Source: Cheilinus undulatus
Taxonomy: Eukaryota; Chordata; Actinopteri; Labriformes; Labridae
DNA: 64,000 nt
Reading direction: 5' to 3'
Assembly (NCBI RefSeq): GCF_018320785.1
Contig: NC_054875.1
Location: 35,257,657 to 35,321,656, forward strand
The notes below the pieces were generated by a model. The model was not told the DNA's origin. It worked only from the letters and a program-made list of their open reading frames with translations, and ran no database searches. A program made the translations under genes and the position numbers. This document shows positions 13,601 through 43,000 of this stretch, piece by piece; position 1 is the stretch's first letter, and every line of letters begins with the position of its first letter.

Positions 13601-15662
13601 ATCATTCAAGGTACACGTGAAGCAAGCTACCATAGTGTGAAACGTATGGCAAGCGGTTTTAACATTTAAAAGCTAAGTTTGACTATCCGAAATTAACATT
13701 AGGCAAAATTGAATTACAGATATCTACAATGTCAATTCCGGATAGTCAAACTTAACTTTTAAATGTTAAAACCACTTGCCATAGAAACGATGTATGGTCA
13801 TGCAAACCATGCAACTTTGTATATTTTACACTAAGAGAAACACAATTTATTCACAATCTAGGGCAACAGCACTAGACTACCCACAATCCTAGCTTCCATC
13901 AGCATTTTGATTGGTTGATCCTGCTTTTACCTACGAAACTTCCGCTTATTGCCACTACCAATTAATTAAAGGTTGCTTTTTAATGAAAGATGGTGTAAAT
14001 GGGGAAACAATGATAGAGAATACATAAGCTTGTTTATTATTGGCCTGTTTTGTAAAAAACAGTTTATTTGCTATCCTGGGCAACAGCACTACATTACAAA
14101 TAATTCTGAAGTGTCACAGCGATGTCACGCTGTCATTGGGCGGTAATTGTTCTGTTGAGATTAAACTTGGCACCATGTACATCAAGAAGCACCAGGTCCG
14201 CCAGTAGAAAATTTTTAAAGAAATCAGTTGCAGTAGATTTTTTTAAACTGTAGAGGGTAGTTGCAATGCATATTTTGACCCCCTGAGAATCAAGTTGTCG
14301 TGTAAGATGCGAAGAGGCATAGGTTAAAAAAATATATATATATTATTAACTAACTGACTTTACTACTTAATCCCCATATGGATAGAGTTTATTCTGAAAA
14401 AGATTACTCTTTAATATACTAAGAGTACTTTATTGATATAAAATGTATTCTCCTTTATTGTTTGCTGAATTGGAGGCAGCCTGAGAGATTTATAATGAGG
14501 GAAATGTCAAGTCCTCTCTGATTTGACTAAAGCTAGTCATTCCTCACATATATGTTCTGTCTTATTTTCCTCAGAACGCAAACGCCAACCCACGACCAAC
14601 AGCACAGGATCTGGCCGGGTTCTGGGACCTGCTGCAGCTTTCGATAGAAGACATCAGCATGAAGTTCGATGAGCTCTACCAGCTAAAAGCCAACAACTGG
14701 CAGCTTCCTGAGAAACCAGAGAAAAAGGTGATTGCTGTTGCATTGTCATTTTTGAAGTAGGAATACAACATAGTGTTGACACCAGCTTCTCCAAAGTGAG
14801 GCCTTGCCGATTTGTCTTTATAGATCATTGGGAATTGAAAAGCTTTGCTTTTTAGCTTGTTAATCCAACCAAACAAATTTTGGCATATCTCAGTGTTGAC
14901 TGGGAAAGATTTGAAACAACAACTTCCCCAGTCACTGGGGAAGGTTTGAAACAAAAGCAGATGCATGAAGTGTTGCATGGGAGTGGAAAATCTGGAAAAA
15001 TGTGTCCCTCTGGTGCTTGTCAGTGTAGGGATCCAGCTTAGAAGTTAGATGATTGATGTTTAGGATGAAAACTAGAACCCCATCACTCCCGTTGTCAAAA
15101 ATGACAGAAATTTCAGAGATAGAAGTCTAAGCCAATCTGATGGGTGATAAAAAGCTTTTATTTCATCAGAGCTACAGACTCATTAAAACATACCAACATG
15201 CTCAGCTATGCAGGCCATCATCAGACTGATTTGAGGACCTCAAACTTTCTCTTTTGTCAAGTTTCTGACATTTTTTTGACAGTGGGATCTAGTTTACATC
15301 CTAAACGTCAACCACTGAGGAGTTTTATTATATGATCGTCTTATAAATGCTTAATACATAACAGCATTTTTTTATTGTGATGGTTACATTTACAGCTTGT
15401 ACCTCATCTCATGCCCTTTGTGACATGATTTCTGCAGGATGAAAACAAGCAGCTTCCATCATCGGTGCCAAAGAAGCAGTCTAAACCCAAGCTGTCAGCA
15501 GGGAAAGACAGGAGCGTGGACTCAGCCGTGGACAAGCAGCGGCAAGAAGCCAGGAAACGGCTGATGGCAGCGAAGCGCGCAGCATCAGTACGACAGAACT
15601 CCGCCACAGAAAGCGCAGACAGCATCGAAATCTACGTTCCCGAGGCCCAGACCCGCCTCTGA
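7617..15662 (+). CDS. dlgap4: DLGAP4-like postsynaptic scaffold protein, 3' six coding exons (5' partial)
   Basis: This is a disks-large-associated (GKAP/SAPAP) protein. The family links PSD-95-type scaffolds to SHANK proteins under the postsynaptic membrane. Coding exons by splice phase: 7617-8059, 8332-8429, 11585-12021, 13001-13092, 14575-14727 and 15438-15662, giving 481 visible residues plus a stop. The first exon starts mid-codon, so the N-terminus lies outside the recognised sequence. Visible landmarks are the PPPVPPRTTSKP motif, SSTESAQDTYLD, two SIGVQV motifs, the GKAP homology core (FLKLLQAET, VGSAQLLISQKF, TAQDLAGFWDLLQLS), a basic helix (KQRQEARKRLMAAKRAASVR) and the C-terminal EAQTRL. 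That C-terminus is the known SHANK PDZ ligand of the family. Order and wording fit the short form of mammalian DLGAP4 best; a DLGAP1-3 paralogue is less likely. A Thr-rich stretch in the first exon (near 7920-7960) is less conserved. Confidence 0.9.
8080..8145 (+). repeat. (ATACA)n microsatellite and short interspersed-repeat tail
   Basis: A run of CAATACAATA pentamers is followed by TTTGTTTATCCCTGAAGGGAAATTC, a tail typical of fish retroposed repeats. It sits just inside the intron after the exon ending at 8059. Confidence 0.55.
8430..11584. other. dlgap4 intron of about 3.2 kb
   Basis: No further exon was seen between the phase-matched donor at 8430 (GTAAGT) and the acceptor before 11585 (TTTCTGCAG). 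It contains the TAGGG-type element at 9304-9754 and otherwise unremarkable AT-rich sequence. Confidence 0.6.
9304..9754. mobile_element. hAT-like miniature element with TAGGG ends
   Basis: It starts TAGGGATGAGTATC and ends GATACCCAACCCTA, an imperfect terminal inverted repeat. The flanking 8 bp are ACCAAGTG on the left and ACCAATTG on the right, a 7-of-8 match as expected for a hAT target-site duplication. There is no transposase. A C/G-rich patch near 9425-9480 may be a further insertion. A short similar left end occurs near 38010. Confidence 0.6.
13646..13782. repeat. Near-perfect inverted repeat (snapback element)
   Basis: The arms at about 13646-13694 and 13733-13782 are reverse complements over nearly 50 bp with about three mismatches. 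The left arm begins ATGGCAAGCGGTTTTAACAT; the right arm ends ATGTTAAAACCACTTGCCAT. The spacer is about 40 bp. It lies in the dlgap4 intron 13093-14574, within a longer repeat-like region. It is probably a foldback miniature transposon; the transcript could form a long hairpin. Confidence 0.75.
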
Positions 15663-17840
15663 GAGTGAACCAGCAACCGATCATCGAGCAAAATTCCTGA
15701 CTCACTTCAGATGTTCATTGACACAAAAAAAACACACAAATAAATCTGAGACAAACACACAGATGTACTACGGATGCACAGAGGCCTGATCCCTGATGAC
15801 AGGAGGGGATCACAGGGCACAGAAGAACAATCCAGAATAATGCAGATCATCACGCTGCTGCCATGGGACTGAAATAATCTTGACAGATGTTTAATACTAT
15901 TGTTATTGTTATTATTGACGTTATAATAATTATTATCTCCTAAAGTATATCAGGACTGTCTTAAATGTGCAAGTATCTTGGAATAAGGACATCCTGTACC
16001 TTGTGAGCTGAAGAAATCTTGGTATCCCAGAAGTTTACTCTCTTAAAAAAACTCCCTTCACTGCTGAGTCTACCGGCAAGTCGTGGCTGCCTGGTTTACG
16101 AGCTGAGCTACCATCCACACACACTCAGGACACACACATGCAGGTGTACTCACTGTCCACAGAGTCTTCCTGTTCTCTATTTGTATTAGGCTGCCACTCG
16201 TCGGGTGTGGTGTGTACGCTTTACTGTGTAAGAATTCTAAGGTGATGTTAATGTACTCAGAGGTTTAAAAATGCAGAGAACCAGAGGAAGGCAGTAGCAT
16301 ATATATTCTAAAATATCACACTATTACAATGTTCATTTTGTAAATGTTGTATACCAGATTATTTGTTAGAAAGAGGTCAGTGTTCAGTACCAAGGTAGTT
16401 TTTTATAGATCAAGTACATGTACTGTCATGATATATTAGCACTTGATGCAATCATTTCACTCCGCCTCTCTCTTTCCTCTCCTTTCTCACAAACACACAC
16501 TACACAGTCTGTGTCTGTGAATATTTCCCATTGTTAAAGTCTTACATTTGTTTGTTTTCGTGAAGGGATGCGAGGTAATGACTGCCCAGCCAGTGAGCTA
16601 CAGAGGAATGTATGAAATGTTATGCATTAACAGCTCATGTCGACTTGATCACTGCACTTTTCCACTCACCTCAGATCAAGTTTGCCCGCCCTTTATTTTG
16701 TTCACCTAATCATTCTGACTTTCACTGCATCCCTCGCGTGATGCAGGGGACCAAGACATTCACCACTTGATATGGCATTCCCATTCAACCAGACTATTTG
16801 TGAGCGGGTGGGGGTTTGCTTGCTTCTGGAACGGAGAAATCATGGCATAGCAGAGCAATAATGAAGTGCAAGCAATGCAGTAGGTACCCAGTCTTAAATA
16901 ATGAAACCCAACATTTCCAGTAGGATTTTTCCTTTTTTAGATGAATGTTTTCTTTATGAACTGACAAAAATCTCAGGTTGAACGTTCTAAACTGAACAGT
17001 AAAAACCACTATGGATGGATTATTTATTATACAACAAATGAATTAGCCAAATTCTCAGAGACATTGCCAGATATTTCAATTCCAGACCAACTCAGTGTTC
17101 TAAAATTAGACAAACTTTTGGCAAGGTTTGGTGCAGTGTCGACCAGGCTTAATGTTCCTGCTATCATCAGCTGTTCTCTTCACTCCCCCTTCTAGCAGCT
17201 TGAACTCCCACCTCTGTTTGTAGAGAGTGAAAAACTGTGGTACACTTTTTTTTTTTGGTTGTTTTGTTTTTCATCCAAAATGAGGTCAGCCTAAACACGT
17301 GTCGACTTCTGTAATTATAATTATAAATGGTGCTGGGACTTCATTTTGTGCCAAGATGGCAGCGATCATCAACATTTCAGTGTCATTAATACAAGCTTTA
17401 TTTAAAGTGAACTTTTATTTAATCTGCTCATGATTTCTGTGTGCATTCTCAGTAGAGTTATGTTTTTGCATCAGCCCTCTCCTCATCTGTTATGCCCTGA
17501 AGCTCATGACACTCTGATGAAAGCACTGGTGTCTTCTGCCACACTTAGGGTACATGAGTGAAACTGGACATAGCTGTGCACAAATGTAGGTTCACTCACT
17601 TGTTTCCTTTGTAAGAGCTGGCTCTCCCCCTACTGGTCAGTCCTTGTATGACACTCCAAACATCTTTTTCTGCTCCATTTTGAATCTTTGGTTAACATCG
17701 AACAAAAAAGAAGTTGAACTGGGAATGCTGACACAACACCGAGTTGTTGATTTTCTTATTCTCTTATTTGTATGACATCAACAATGGACATGTGCATTTC
17801 ATTGTCCAAAGAAATCATTAAACATCCCTTTGCTACATGT
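15663..17840 (+). other. dlgap4 3' UTR (probable)
   Basis: The region follows the stop codon and has no coding potential. Candidate poly(A) signals are AATAAA at 15739-15744 and ATTAAA at 17817-17822. The second lies just before a change to ordinary spacer and would give a 3' UTR of about 2.2 kb, which suits a synaptic gene. The end point is inferred. Confidence 0.5.
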
Positions 17841-20320
17841 CCTGGTCATCATTCTTGCTCTTTTTATCGCACTCATCCATAAAACAAAAGTAATATTAGC
17901 TTTTGAGTTAATATTACACAGAAATAGATCATAAGGTTAGATTAGACTTTCTATTGTTACTGTGTAATCTCTTAAAGCATGGCCTTCTCACATATGAAAT
18001 TATACAAAGATCCTTGCCAGTGAATTTTCAGTACTCCTTTTACTGAGTCGTGCAAAATGACCTGAAACTTTTGTGAGGCATTCAGGGTATGTACTGTGCA
18101 TAAGAGTTTATAACTGTGACACAATGGTGAAAAGTTCCTCCTTTATTTCATACCATTTGAGAGCTGGATCCCTTTATTTGCCCACACACTGAACTTTAAA
18201 GAGAGCATGACCTGTTCAGGGATCTTCAGACAGTTTGTTTACGAGTACTTCCTGAGTTTTAAAGGGCTACAAAATGGACAAACGATGACCAGAAGATGCA
18301 ACTCTGGAGGCACATGATGCAGATGTGCTATTCAACCACCATGTGGACGAGGCAATTTTCTCTACGTTGATTCAGTTTTTGAATTTACAGAATTGCCTGA
18401 GACATTCAAGCTTGTTTTTGCGACTATCTTTGGGGGTAATAATGGGGGTCATTGTGTACGCTTGATGGACAGAAACACAGAATCATAAGCCCGTTCTGAC
18501 TTCAGCATAGTCATCTCTGTCTGGCTGCATATCTACTGTCCTCTCAGAGGTCCAGCTAGAATAATGAGCAAAAAAACAAACATGTAGATCCAGAATATCT
18601 TTTACTGAAGAACATAACAAAATAAGCACATATCTTACTGACGAAGGGTTGTTTAATGTTATGGTGTAATAGTTAGACACTGTGAGGCTAGTTTCTTTTA
18701 AGAGAATAAATTATTGTGATTGCAACAAGTTATGTGGCATATTTTCTGTATGAAATAAGCTGTAGAATTAAAAGGGGAATGCCACTCAATTTTGCAATGC
18801 ATGTATGCTTTTTTTCCTTTAATATATGTTAAAAACAATTTACCTCAACCCTATTGATTTGTCACTGGATCTGGAGTAGGACAGTAGTGTCCAGAGAATC
18901 CCTCTTTGTGACCCTTTCTGTTCTTTTTTGTGCTGCATTGTTTCAATTGTTTTATAAGTTAAAATAAATCAAAGATCAGTTAAAAATGTTTACCTGCCCA
19001 TATTAGTATGTGGTCATAACAACTGTCTGTAACAAGAGATTATAATGCTACAACCTTTGGCTACTGGATGTTACTCTAGAACATTTGCTATGGGTTTCAG
19101 GAGGCCTTGTTGTCCAGCTTCAACATTTCAGTGCATGAAATTACTTTATTAAAAAAGAACATCTTCATGCCTTTGTAGCCTAATGGAAATAGATACCAGT
19201 ACTACAGACCCAAATAAAGCCCCCTAACCATATGTGTATGTTTTCACCAGTTTGAGGTTGCCACATAATTTTTTTATATTCATGGTTTCGCATGGAATGT
19301 CCAACAATTACACAAAGACCATTATTTTTTCTCAGGAGTATCCCCACAGCATGATGCTGCTACCTTTGTGCTTCACAGTGGGGATGGTGTGTTTGGTGTC
19401 AGCTAAACATAGCGTCTTGTCTGGTGACCAAAAAACCCTATTTTGGTCAAAGTAGACCAAGGAATTTTCTTCTACTTGACAATGGAACCTCCCACATGCC
19501 TTTTGGCAAACTCTAGTCCAGATTTAATGAGTTTTCTCCAACATGCCACTCTCTAATAAAGCTTTGACTAGTGAAGAATCCAGGCAACAGTTGTTAGGCA
19601 GATCTCACTCATCTCAGCTGCTGAGATCCATCCCCTGACTTACACTTTTCAAAAACCTTTCCTCTTAGTTGCTTGGGGTGTTCTCTTGTCCTCATGGTGT
19701 AATGGTAGCCTGGAATACTGATTAACCATGGCTGGACCTTCCAGACACAGGTGTCTTTAATCACTTGAGACACATTCACTGCACTAAGGTGATTCCCAAT
19801 ACACTAATTGTTGGATTAGTAGCACCAATTGGTTGGAGTTCTGTTGAATACAGTTAGTCACTTTAATGGGAGTGAATATTCATGCAATCAGCATAACTGA
19901 TTTATGAAATCAATAAAAGGGTAAAAATTCAAGGGGGTGAATAATTTGTATAAGCACTGTAAATGTGGGATTTACCTGTTGTCAAAGAAACAGTGCTGTC
20001 AATTTTTGAGTTTTTCTTTTAAACACAAGTTATGTATTACAATTCCATGACCCTCTTGAGGTGGCAAATAAACAGTCATAGTACTGACTCAACAAAAGGG
20101 CAGCAGTGAGTCAGTTAGTGCTACTTTGGTAGGGGTGAAGATGTGACATTGTACCAGCAAACGGAAGTGACTCAATGCAGTGCTTAATACGAGAAGAAAT
20201 AGATAAAAGTATTATATCTACATGCAAATTACAACTTTATGAATGCCTTAAATGAATAAGACTGAAAAATGATCACTTGCCTGACTTTGTAGGCACACCT
20301 CTCTAGATTTGGTGGCGTTC
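17841..20320. other. Intergenic spacer between dlgap4 and pfkfb2
   Basis: No convincing exon was found. Besides the Tc1-like remnant at about 19.23-19.96 kb, nothing stands out. Confidence 0.5.
19230..19961 (-). mobile_element. Degenerate Tc1/mariner remnant
   Basis: Read on the minus strand, the segment around 19342-19382 encodes a decayed transposase motif (V-K-H-K-G-S-S-I-M-L-W-G, compared with the usual V-K-H-G-G-G-S-I-M-L-W-G). Its right edge carries GGGGGTGAATAATTTGTATAAGCACTGT, the usual end of fish Tc1 elements. Frames are broken, so no active transposase exists. The left edge was not located. Confidence 0.65.
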
Positions 20321-20329
20321 TCCTTTAAG

Positions 20330-21310
20330 GAACTTTAGACTGTAGGATTGGACGCCTTCAAGAGCGTCTTCATACGTCACAGCCGATGACCGTGGCGCCC
20401 TCTGTAGGATTTACGAGGAAAATCTTGAGCAGGTGCGTTAATTTGACCGGGAAGGAGGTAACACTTTATTAAAAATCAAAACATTTTTACTTTTAATATG
20501 GGCAACTATTAGCTTGAAAGAGACTTTTCTCAGAAAAAAGAATATATGGGTAGTGTGAAGTCAGCAGCAATCAATAAGAATATCAAACATAAATTATGAC
20601 AGAAAAAAAATCCAAGGTTAAAATGTGCCAGGCCTCTAATCTAGAATGCAGAATTAACATTAATCTGAGAATGATGGGCATAAATATACTTTAGGATTTT
20701 TCATACAAGGGTGATTGCTTGAATAAAAAGATTAAAAATACATCTTTAAATTCTCAATTAATCGGTCTTTGTGTTACTGAATTTCCATGGACATAGACCT
20801 CTGCTAACTTCTAATCACAAGGATATTGTGCGTTGATTCATCAGTAGAAATAATTCCCAAGTTTGTATGATGGATGACCATTAAGTAAAGAATAAGATTT
20901 ACAGTCCCCAAACAGAAAATTGAGAAACAACTGATGTTCTTAAAGTATTTTAATTTGGAATGCAAAACCGGAAGCTGTAGACACGAATTTTTAACGCTCG
21001 AGGAGGCGGGCCTTGAACACCAGAGAAGAAGAAAACGGAGTCTCCCCAGGCGGTAGGAGCCAACTGATGCCAGCATCGTAACAAAGGAAAATAACGAATA
21101 ATATCATACACCTGCAGAATTGTGGTGGGTTTATTTTGCTGAGTTTTTATAACACATTTTTCTTAACGTATTTTGTGTCTCTAGACGACGCCTTTTCCTG
21201 TAAAAGCAGAAGTTAGGAACTTTGCAGGCCAAGAAAGGAGTGTTAATGTACACCGGGGGGCAGGTCTGCTGACATTATTTTACAGGATGTGACAGTAAAA
21301 CTACAACTGC
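20330..21310 (+). promoter_or_regulatory. Probable pfkfb2 5' region and non-coding first exon
   Basis: CG dinucleotides become more frequent. A CRE-like TACGTCAC lies at 20373-20380 and a GC-box-like GGAGGCGGGCC near 21001-21012. The first coding exon of pfkfb2 has its own acceptor (TTTTTTTCCCAACAG, ending at 22166), so at least one upstream non-coding exon must exist, and this is the best place for it. Start site and exon edges cannot be fixed from sequence alone. Confidence 0.35.
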
Positions 21311-22249
21311 TTCGGTGGCGTACTTTATATGATAGAATGGCAAAACTCTTGAACTTACTTTCTACTTCGGCACATTTGACATCATCATACTTTACCTGCT
21401 AGGCTGTGGCGTTTAACCTGTGCATGTATCACTCATCATACCGCTAATTGTGAAGGGCAGGAAGAGGTTATATTTGGACTTCAGAAGTGGGTTAAGGGAC
21501 TTAAACTAACAGACTTATGGCACAATTAATGTAAACAAGTCTGACGGCTTTCATATGTTACGGCTAACAATAACTGGGAGGAATTGCCCGAGGTTGACTG
21601 TTAAAATGTCTTCTTTCTCTTGGTGCAGCTTGCAGTATAAGTATGCAGTGTGGAGTCATCTGGCATACTAAGCTGAATATTTTGCGTGTCCAGGCAAAAA
21701 GACAAAACAATCCTTAAACATGCTATGAATAGGTCAGCTCGGGCTGTTGGAAACTCCCTTCTAGTTCCTGAAATTTTAAACAGAGTAACAAAATATGCTT
21801 CTAATTGATCTTGGATTATTTACCTATAACTGTTGGTTACTGAGGAAAAACAGGTCAACAAGCAATTTGTCACGTTTGAGAATTTGTCCTCAACAAATAT
21901 TTGACAGTAAGTCTAATAGGGTATCATCAATGGAATGTAATAATGATTAAATATATCCTGGGGTTCTTAAATATTTTGATACCTTTAATTCTCATGGAGA
22001 TTGTCTCTGCCAGTACCCTCTATGGATCTCTGTATTCACCGTTTGTCTTTGGCACCTGAGGATATCATAATCCCTTCATATTGGAAAGTAATTACAGTTG
22101 GTGTTTGCTGCTTTATTGTTGCTGATTATTTGATATGATACAGCATTATCCTTTTTTTCCCAACAGAGAGATCTGACCTTATCTTATCAGTAACACCAGA
22201 GTTCATCACCACCAGACCAGCTGAGACAGGACAGCAGATCAGACCAGTC

Positions 22250-39143
<16,894 letters not shown>

Positions 39144-39232
39144 AGAGGCAAAAAAGGTATTTTTCATACTTATCTGGCATCTGTTCTTCCACACTAAATA
39201 TCTTACTCATATGTTCTGCTTATTTATTCCAG

Positions 39233-39280
39233 GATGCTCTCCATGTTGACACATTGCAAGATGTGAAGACCAGCATTTAA
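39233..39280 (+). CDS. pfkfb2: Candidate alternative last coding exon of pfkfb2
   Basis: It follows a good acceptor (CTTATTTATTCCAG, AG at 39231-39232) and is in the right phase to join directly to the donor after 36958. It would encode DALHVDTLQDVKTSI and stop (TAA 39278-39280), replacing the DSVNGFSAVDTGDCVHS tail from 39090-39143 and giving 534 residues. Alternative C-termini are known in the PFKFB family. It could instead be 3' UTR by chance, since only 48 bp support it. Confidence 0.4.
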   Translation, partial: DALHVDTLQDVKTSI

Positions 39281-40030
39281 ATCCCAATCATCACATTATT
39301 AACCACTGTATTACACCTCATATCAGTGTACCACATCTAAGATATCACACTGGTTTTTGTGCTGTTAACTTGAGTTTGCACAACTCAATGACTTTGCACA
39401 GCAGCCTTAAAGTCAGGCTGAGATCATCTAGAAAGCTACTGTTAGACCTTTAATAAAGAGAAGAGCCATCCATTAGTCTGTAGCACACTCGTCCTACTGA
39501 AACCTGCAGTGAATTATGCTGTATTAGATGTGTTGATTTTGAATTTTATACCTCATTGAAAACTACTGCCTTGAAGCAATCCAAGCACAGCCTTAGTTTT
39601 CCTTTTTAAGTTACTTATTTAAACATTCCCTGGTAAAAATCCATCCTCTGTTGTGTAACTTGCTTACTTATATTGTCTTGATTTTATTCTACGACTTTAT
39701 TTTAAATGTAGGGATTTGCAATTGGTCTTCAGCATACAGACACAAGCTTTAAAAAGTGATGAAGAGTTTTGTCTAGCTTTAAAAGTGCAACAGCTACTGT
39801 TCACAATGATGATTTTTATTTTATTATTTACTGAAGCCTTCCTCCATATTATGCCTAATTAACAGCTTTAATACGGTCAGTGTTTTGTCTGCCAATGGGG
39901 TTTTTGATTTGAAATGAGAAATTCAAAATCAAGAAACAAGCTGATTTCTAGTTACTGACAAGAAAAAACGTGCAAAAGCAAACCTGTCCATGGCTTATTC
40001 AGGTAATTCATAATAAAAGTCACATATTTT
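39281..40030 (+). other. pfkfb2 3' UTR (probable)
   Basis: There is no coding potential. AATAAA signals lie at 39452-39457 and 40012-40017, either of which could end the transcript. Confidence 0.45.
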
Positions 40031-43000
40031 ATCCCTTCAAGACAAGTTTATATCGGTCTCAGAGGGCCCCAAAACACGACTGTGAAGTTTGTTGCTAAAA
40101 AAAAAACCAGTATGGGTTTTTTGCATTTTTAAAAACCGCTCTGCTTCAGCCCTGTTCGGAATGAGTGGTTTCTGTGTCTGTAGCTTTAAATGTTAATGAG
40201 CTGACTCTGACCCTACCTCTCTCAGGAAATGGATATGACTCTCCTGATCTTACCTGAGAGGAAGATCTCCTCCAGGAGAGGAGGGTGGAACTTTCTTCCA
40301 AGTGAGGAGGGCCAAGGAGGGGGCCAGGCTAACTCCCCACATGACATTATTAGGGGAAAATCTGAGAACAGCTTGTTTCAGCACACATTTTCTGAAAGGT
40401 GGAGGAAGAGGTGGGGGGAGGGAATGGATTGTTCTGATTCTTGGGGGGACTGTGGACAGGCCAGGGGCATATATTTCTGCTAGAAAAGCCTGAACAAATG
40501 TATTTTGCATAATATGTATAATACCCCACCACCACCACATTTTTTTAGTTCCCTTTTTCCAGAAAGAAATTAATGTTAATTGTTTTTGATCTAATGTTTT
40601 TTGTGTCCTGATAAAAAAGGAAGATAAAAGAACAGAACACTAGTGATGTAGCATTATTTTTCCCAACACATGCAGTGGGTCACACATATAGGTACTCTGC
40701 ATGACGTCACGTAGCAGCGGAAAACTCCCCTTGGGGGGCAAAAAGTGATTTCTACATAGAGAAATGCTACCAAAAAAAAGCTGAATTGGAGCTGTTCATG
40801 ACTTTGCCAAGCATTCAAAGTGTGAAAATAATAACATTCTTATTTCTTACACTACGTCTGTGTCTCAAAAGCAGTGAAACACCTGGCAAAAGGTTAAAAA
40901 ACTCACAGAGTAACGGCAGCAGGCAGGAATTAGAAAAGCCTCTGTCTAAGCCTGGATGGGTGGTGTCACACAACACTCTTTCATGGTCCGATTCCACAAA
41001 GTGGTCTGGTTTGGTTCACTTTTGTCATGGTTAAACAAATTAAGCTCTGATCTAATGTATTTCCTCAGCTGATGTTCATCTCACCAACCTCCAGTCTCGC
41101 TCGTTGTGACAGGAAATCTGTCTCTTTTGAGAGATCCAGATCATTTGGCTCAGCAAAGTGGAGCTGGTTGTCTGGATCCCAAACACCTCTTCATTTGTAC
41201 CAGTTTAACTTTTTAAATGTGGATTCCCACAAAGGATGTGGGAAAGAAAACTGGTACTCAAACAGGCGCTAGCTACCCTGGCTAATGTAAAAGAGCTATT
41301 TTGTAGCACAGACTTGTTCATGAACGGCTCATCATCACTCAGTCACTCAGGTTTATTCAGTTGATGGTTTCAATCGAAAGCAAGTTTGTGAAAAAATGAT
41401 TTTTTTTTTAATATGTCACAGGGGCTCAGCTAGACTCATCTCCCTTCATCTGGTGAGATGATGCCAGAAGCTAGGATACCTGAAGGACTAAGTATTTGTG
41501 ATGTTGATGATCTCCATGTCAGGTAAATAGGTTAAACTGTGGTAAAGATCACTTTTTTAAAAAAGTGTAGGATTGTATTAGAAGTATGTAGAAATTTTCT
41601 GATAATTGCAGTGTAGAGATCCTTTTAGAGCTTTACAGGTCTAACTTTCCTCCGATCCCATTCATTCCTAATGGCTATTTCCCAGTTCATCACCGCCAAC
41701 AGACATTAGGGATCTCATGATTTCAGACTACGTATTGGAAAAAAGAATGCTACAGTCCCAGTGTTCCAGTCTTTGATCGTGCTTCTTTGTTCAGAACACA
41801 AAATTAACAGGATGAAATCTGATTTTTTTTTATTAATTAGTGTTGGAAAATGATAGTTATTTTTAAAAAATGGATAACAGTTTTGATTTTTTTTTTTTTA
41901 TTCACAATTTTTATTCGATGGCAGTTTTTTCAGGGTTTTTCTTCCTACTTTTAAACAGTTATCAGGAAACAGTTTGTCACTTGGTTCTGGATTTCTCATT
42001 AAAAAATAAAACTCAGATTCCTGTGGAAAACACTGACCTAATACGCTCAGCTGTAAAAGCTGGACACATTTGAACTCATGACTGATGCAAATATTTAATC
42101 ACAAGGTGCTCAAGCATTAAAAAGCAGGTAAACATTGCATGTAAAGGACTACCATCATATTAGTGGATAGCATCAATCCATGTGGTTTTGATTTTTGTAT
42201 CAGGAATTAACAAATCAGATGTTAAAGTGCCTTTGTTTTGAAGGACGGCTGAGCTGTACTGGTACGTTATGTAAAATGTTTTGGCATGTGCATAAAATGC
42301 AAAAACATTTTTGATGTGTGTTTAAAGATTGGTAAAAATGTGGAGTTCTTTGAAAGCTTTAACTCCTTGTGCTGTATGTTTCATTAAATGAGGATGACTC
42401 AACTGTTTGAGGGTTTTCCTTTAGATTTACGACCAGTGATCTCAGAAATAAGTGTTTTCTTTCTAGTGGAAAAACGCCTGTGAGCTCATTGGGAGTATCC
42501 CTCCTGATGCTCAATGTCATGTCGCCCGAGACACAAAACAAGACACAAAAACAGAAAAAAACATGAAATCTCTGCATATTTCACCTAATATCTGACTTTT
42601 AGTGTTTATTTCATTTTCTCCAAAAGGGATAAGACAGTCATTCTCTCATCTCCAGTTATTACTAAACAGTCCGTTCTGTTTGAACTGATGATAAAATGCT
42701 CCCAAATATTAATAACAGTCCTGATACACGTATCATCACTGAGTTACTCTTAGCTTCTGGATGTTATCTGTCCCTCTGTAAATATATTTGTTTGCCTTCA
42801 TTTAGACAGGACAGTGGAGAGAGCGGGGAATGACACAGGAAAGGAGCCACAGTCTAGATTCGTACCCAGCCTCTGCATGTATGTATGCAGGGGCACAACC
42901 ACCAGGCCAGTAGCACTCCATAATCTGTCCTTTTAAAGTTTTGTGGAGTCATGGTTGTTTTCCTTTCCTCCCTGGCTGTTTAAACTAATCTTACTTTGTT

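Noticed and set aside
19234-19455. 73-residue plus-strand open frame
   Set aside because: It is the reverse of a decayed Tc1 transposase segment that reads sensibly on the minus strand.
40229-40540. Overlapping open frames on both strands, 62-96 residues
   Set aside because: The composition is purine-rich on one strand, there is no splice support and no family resemblance; the block looks like an interspersed repeat.
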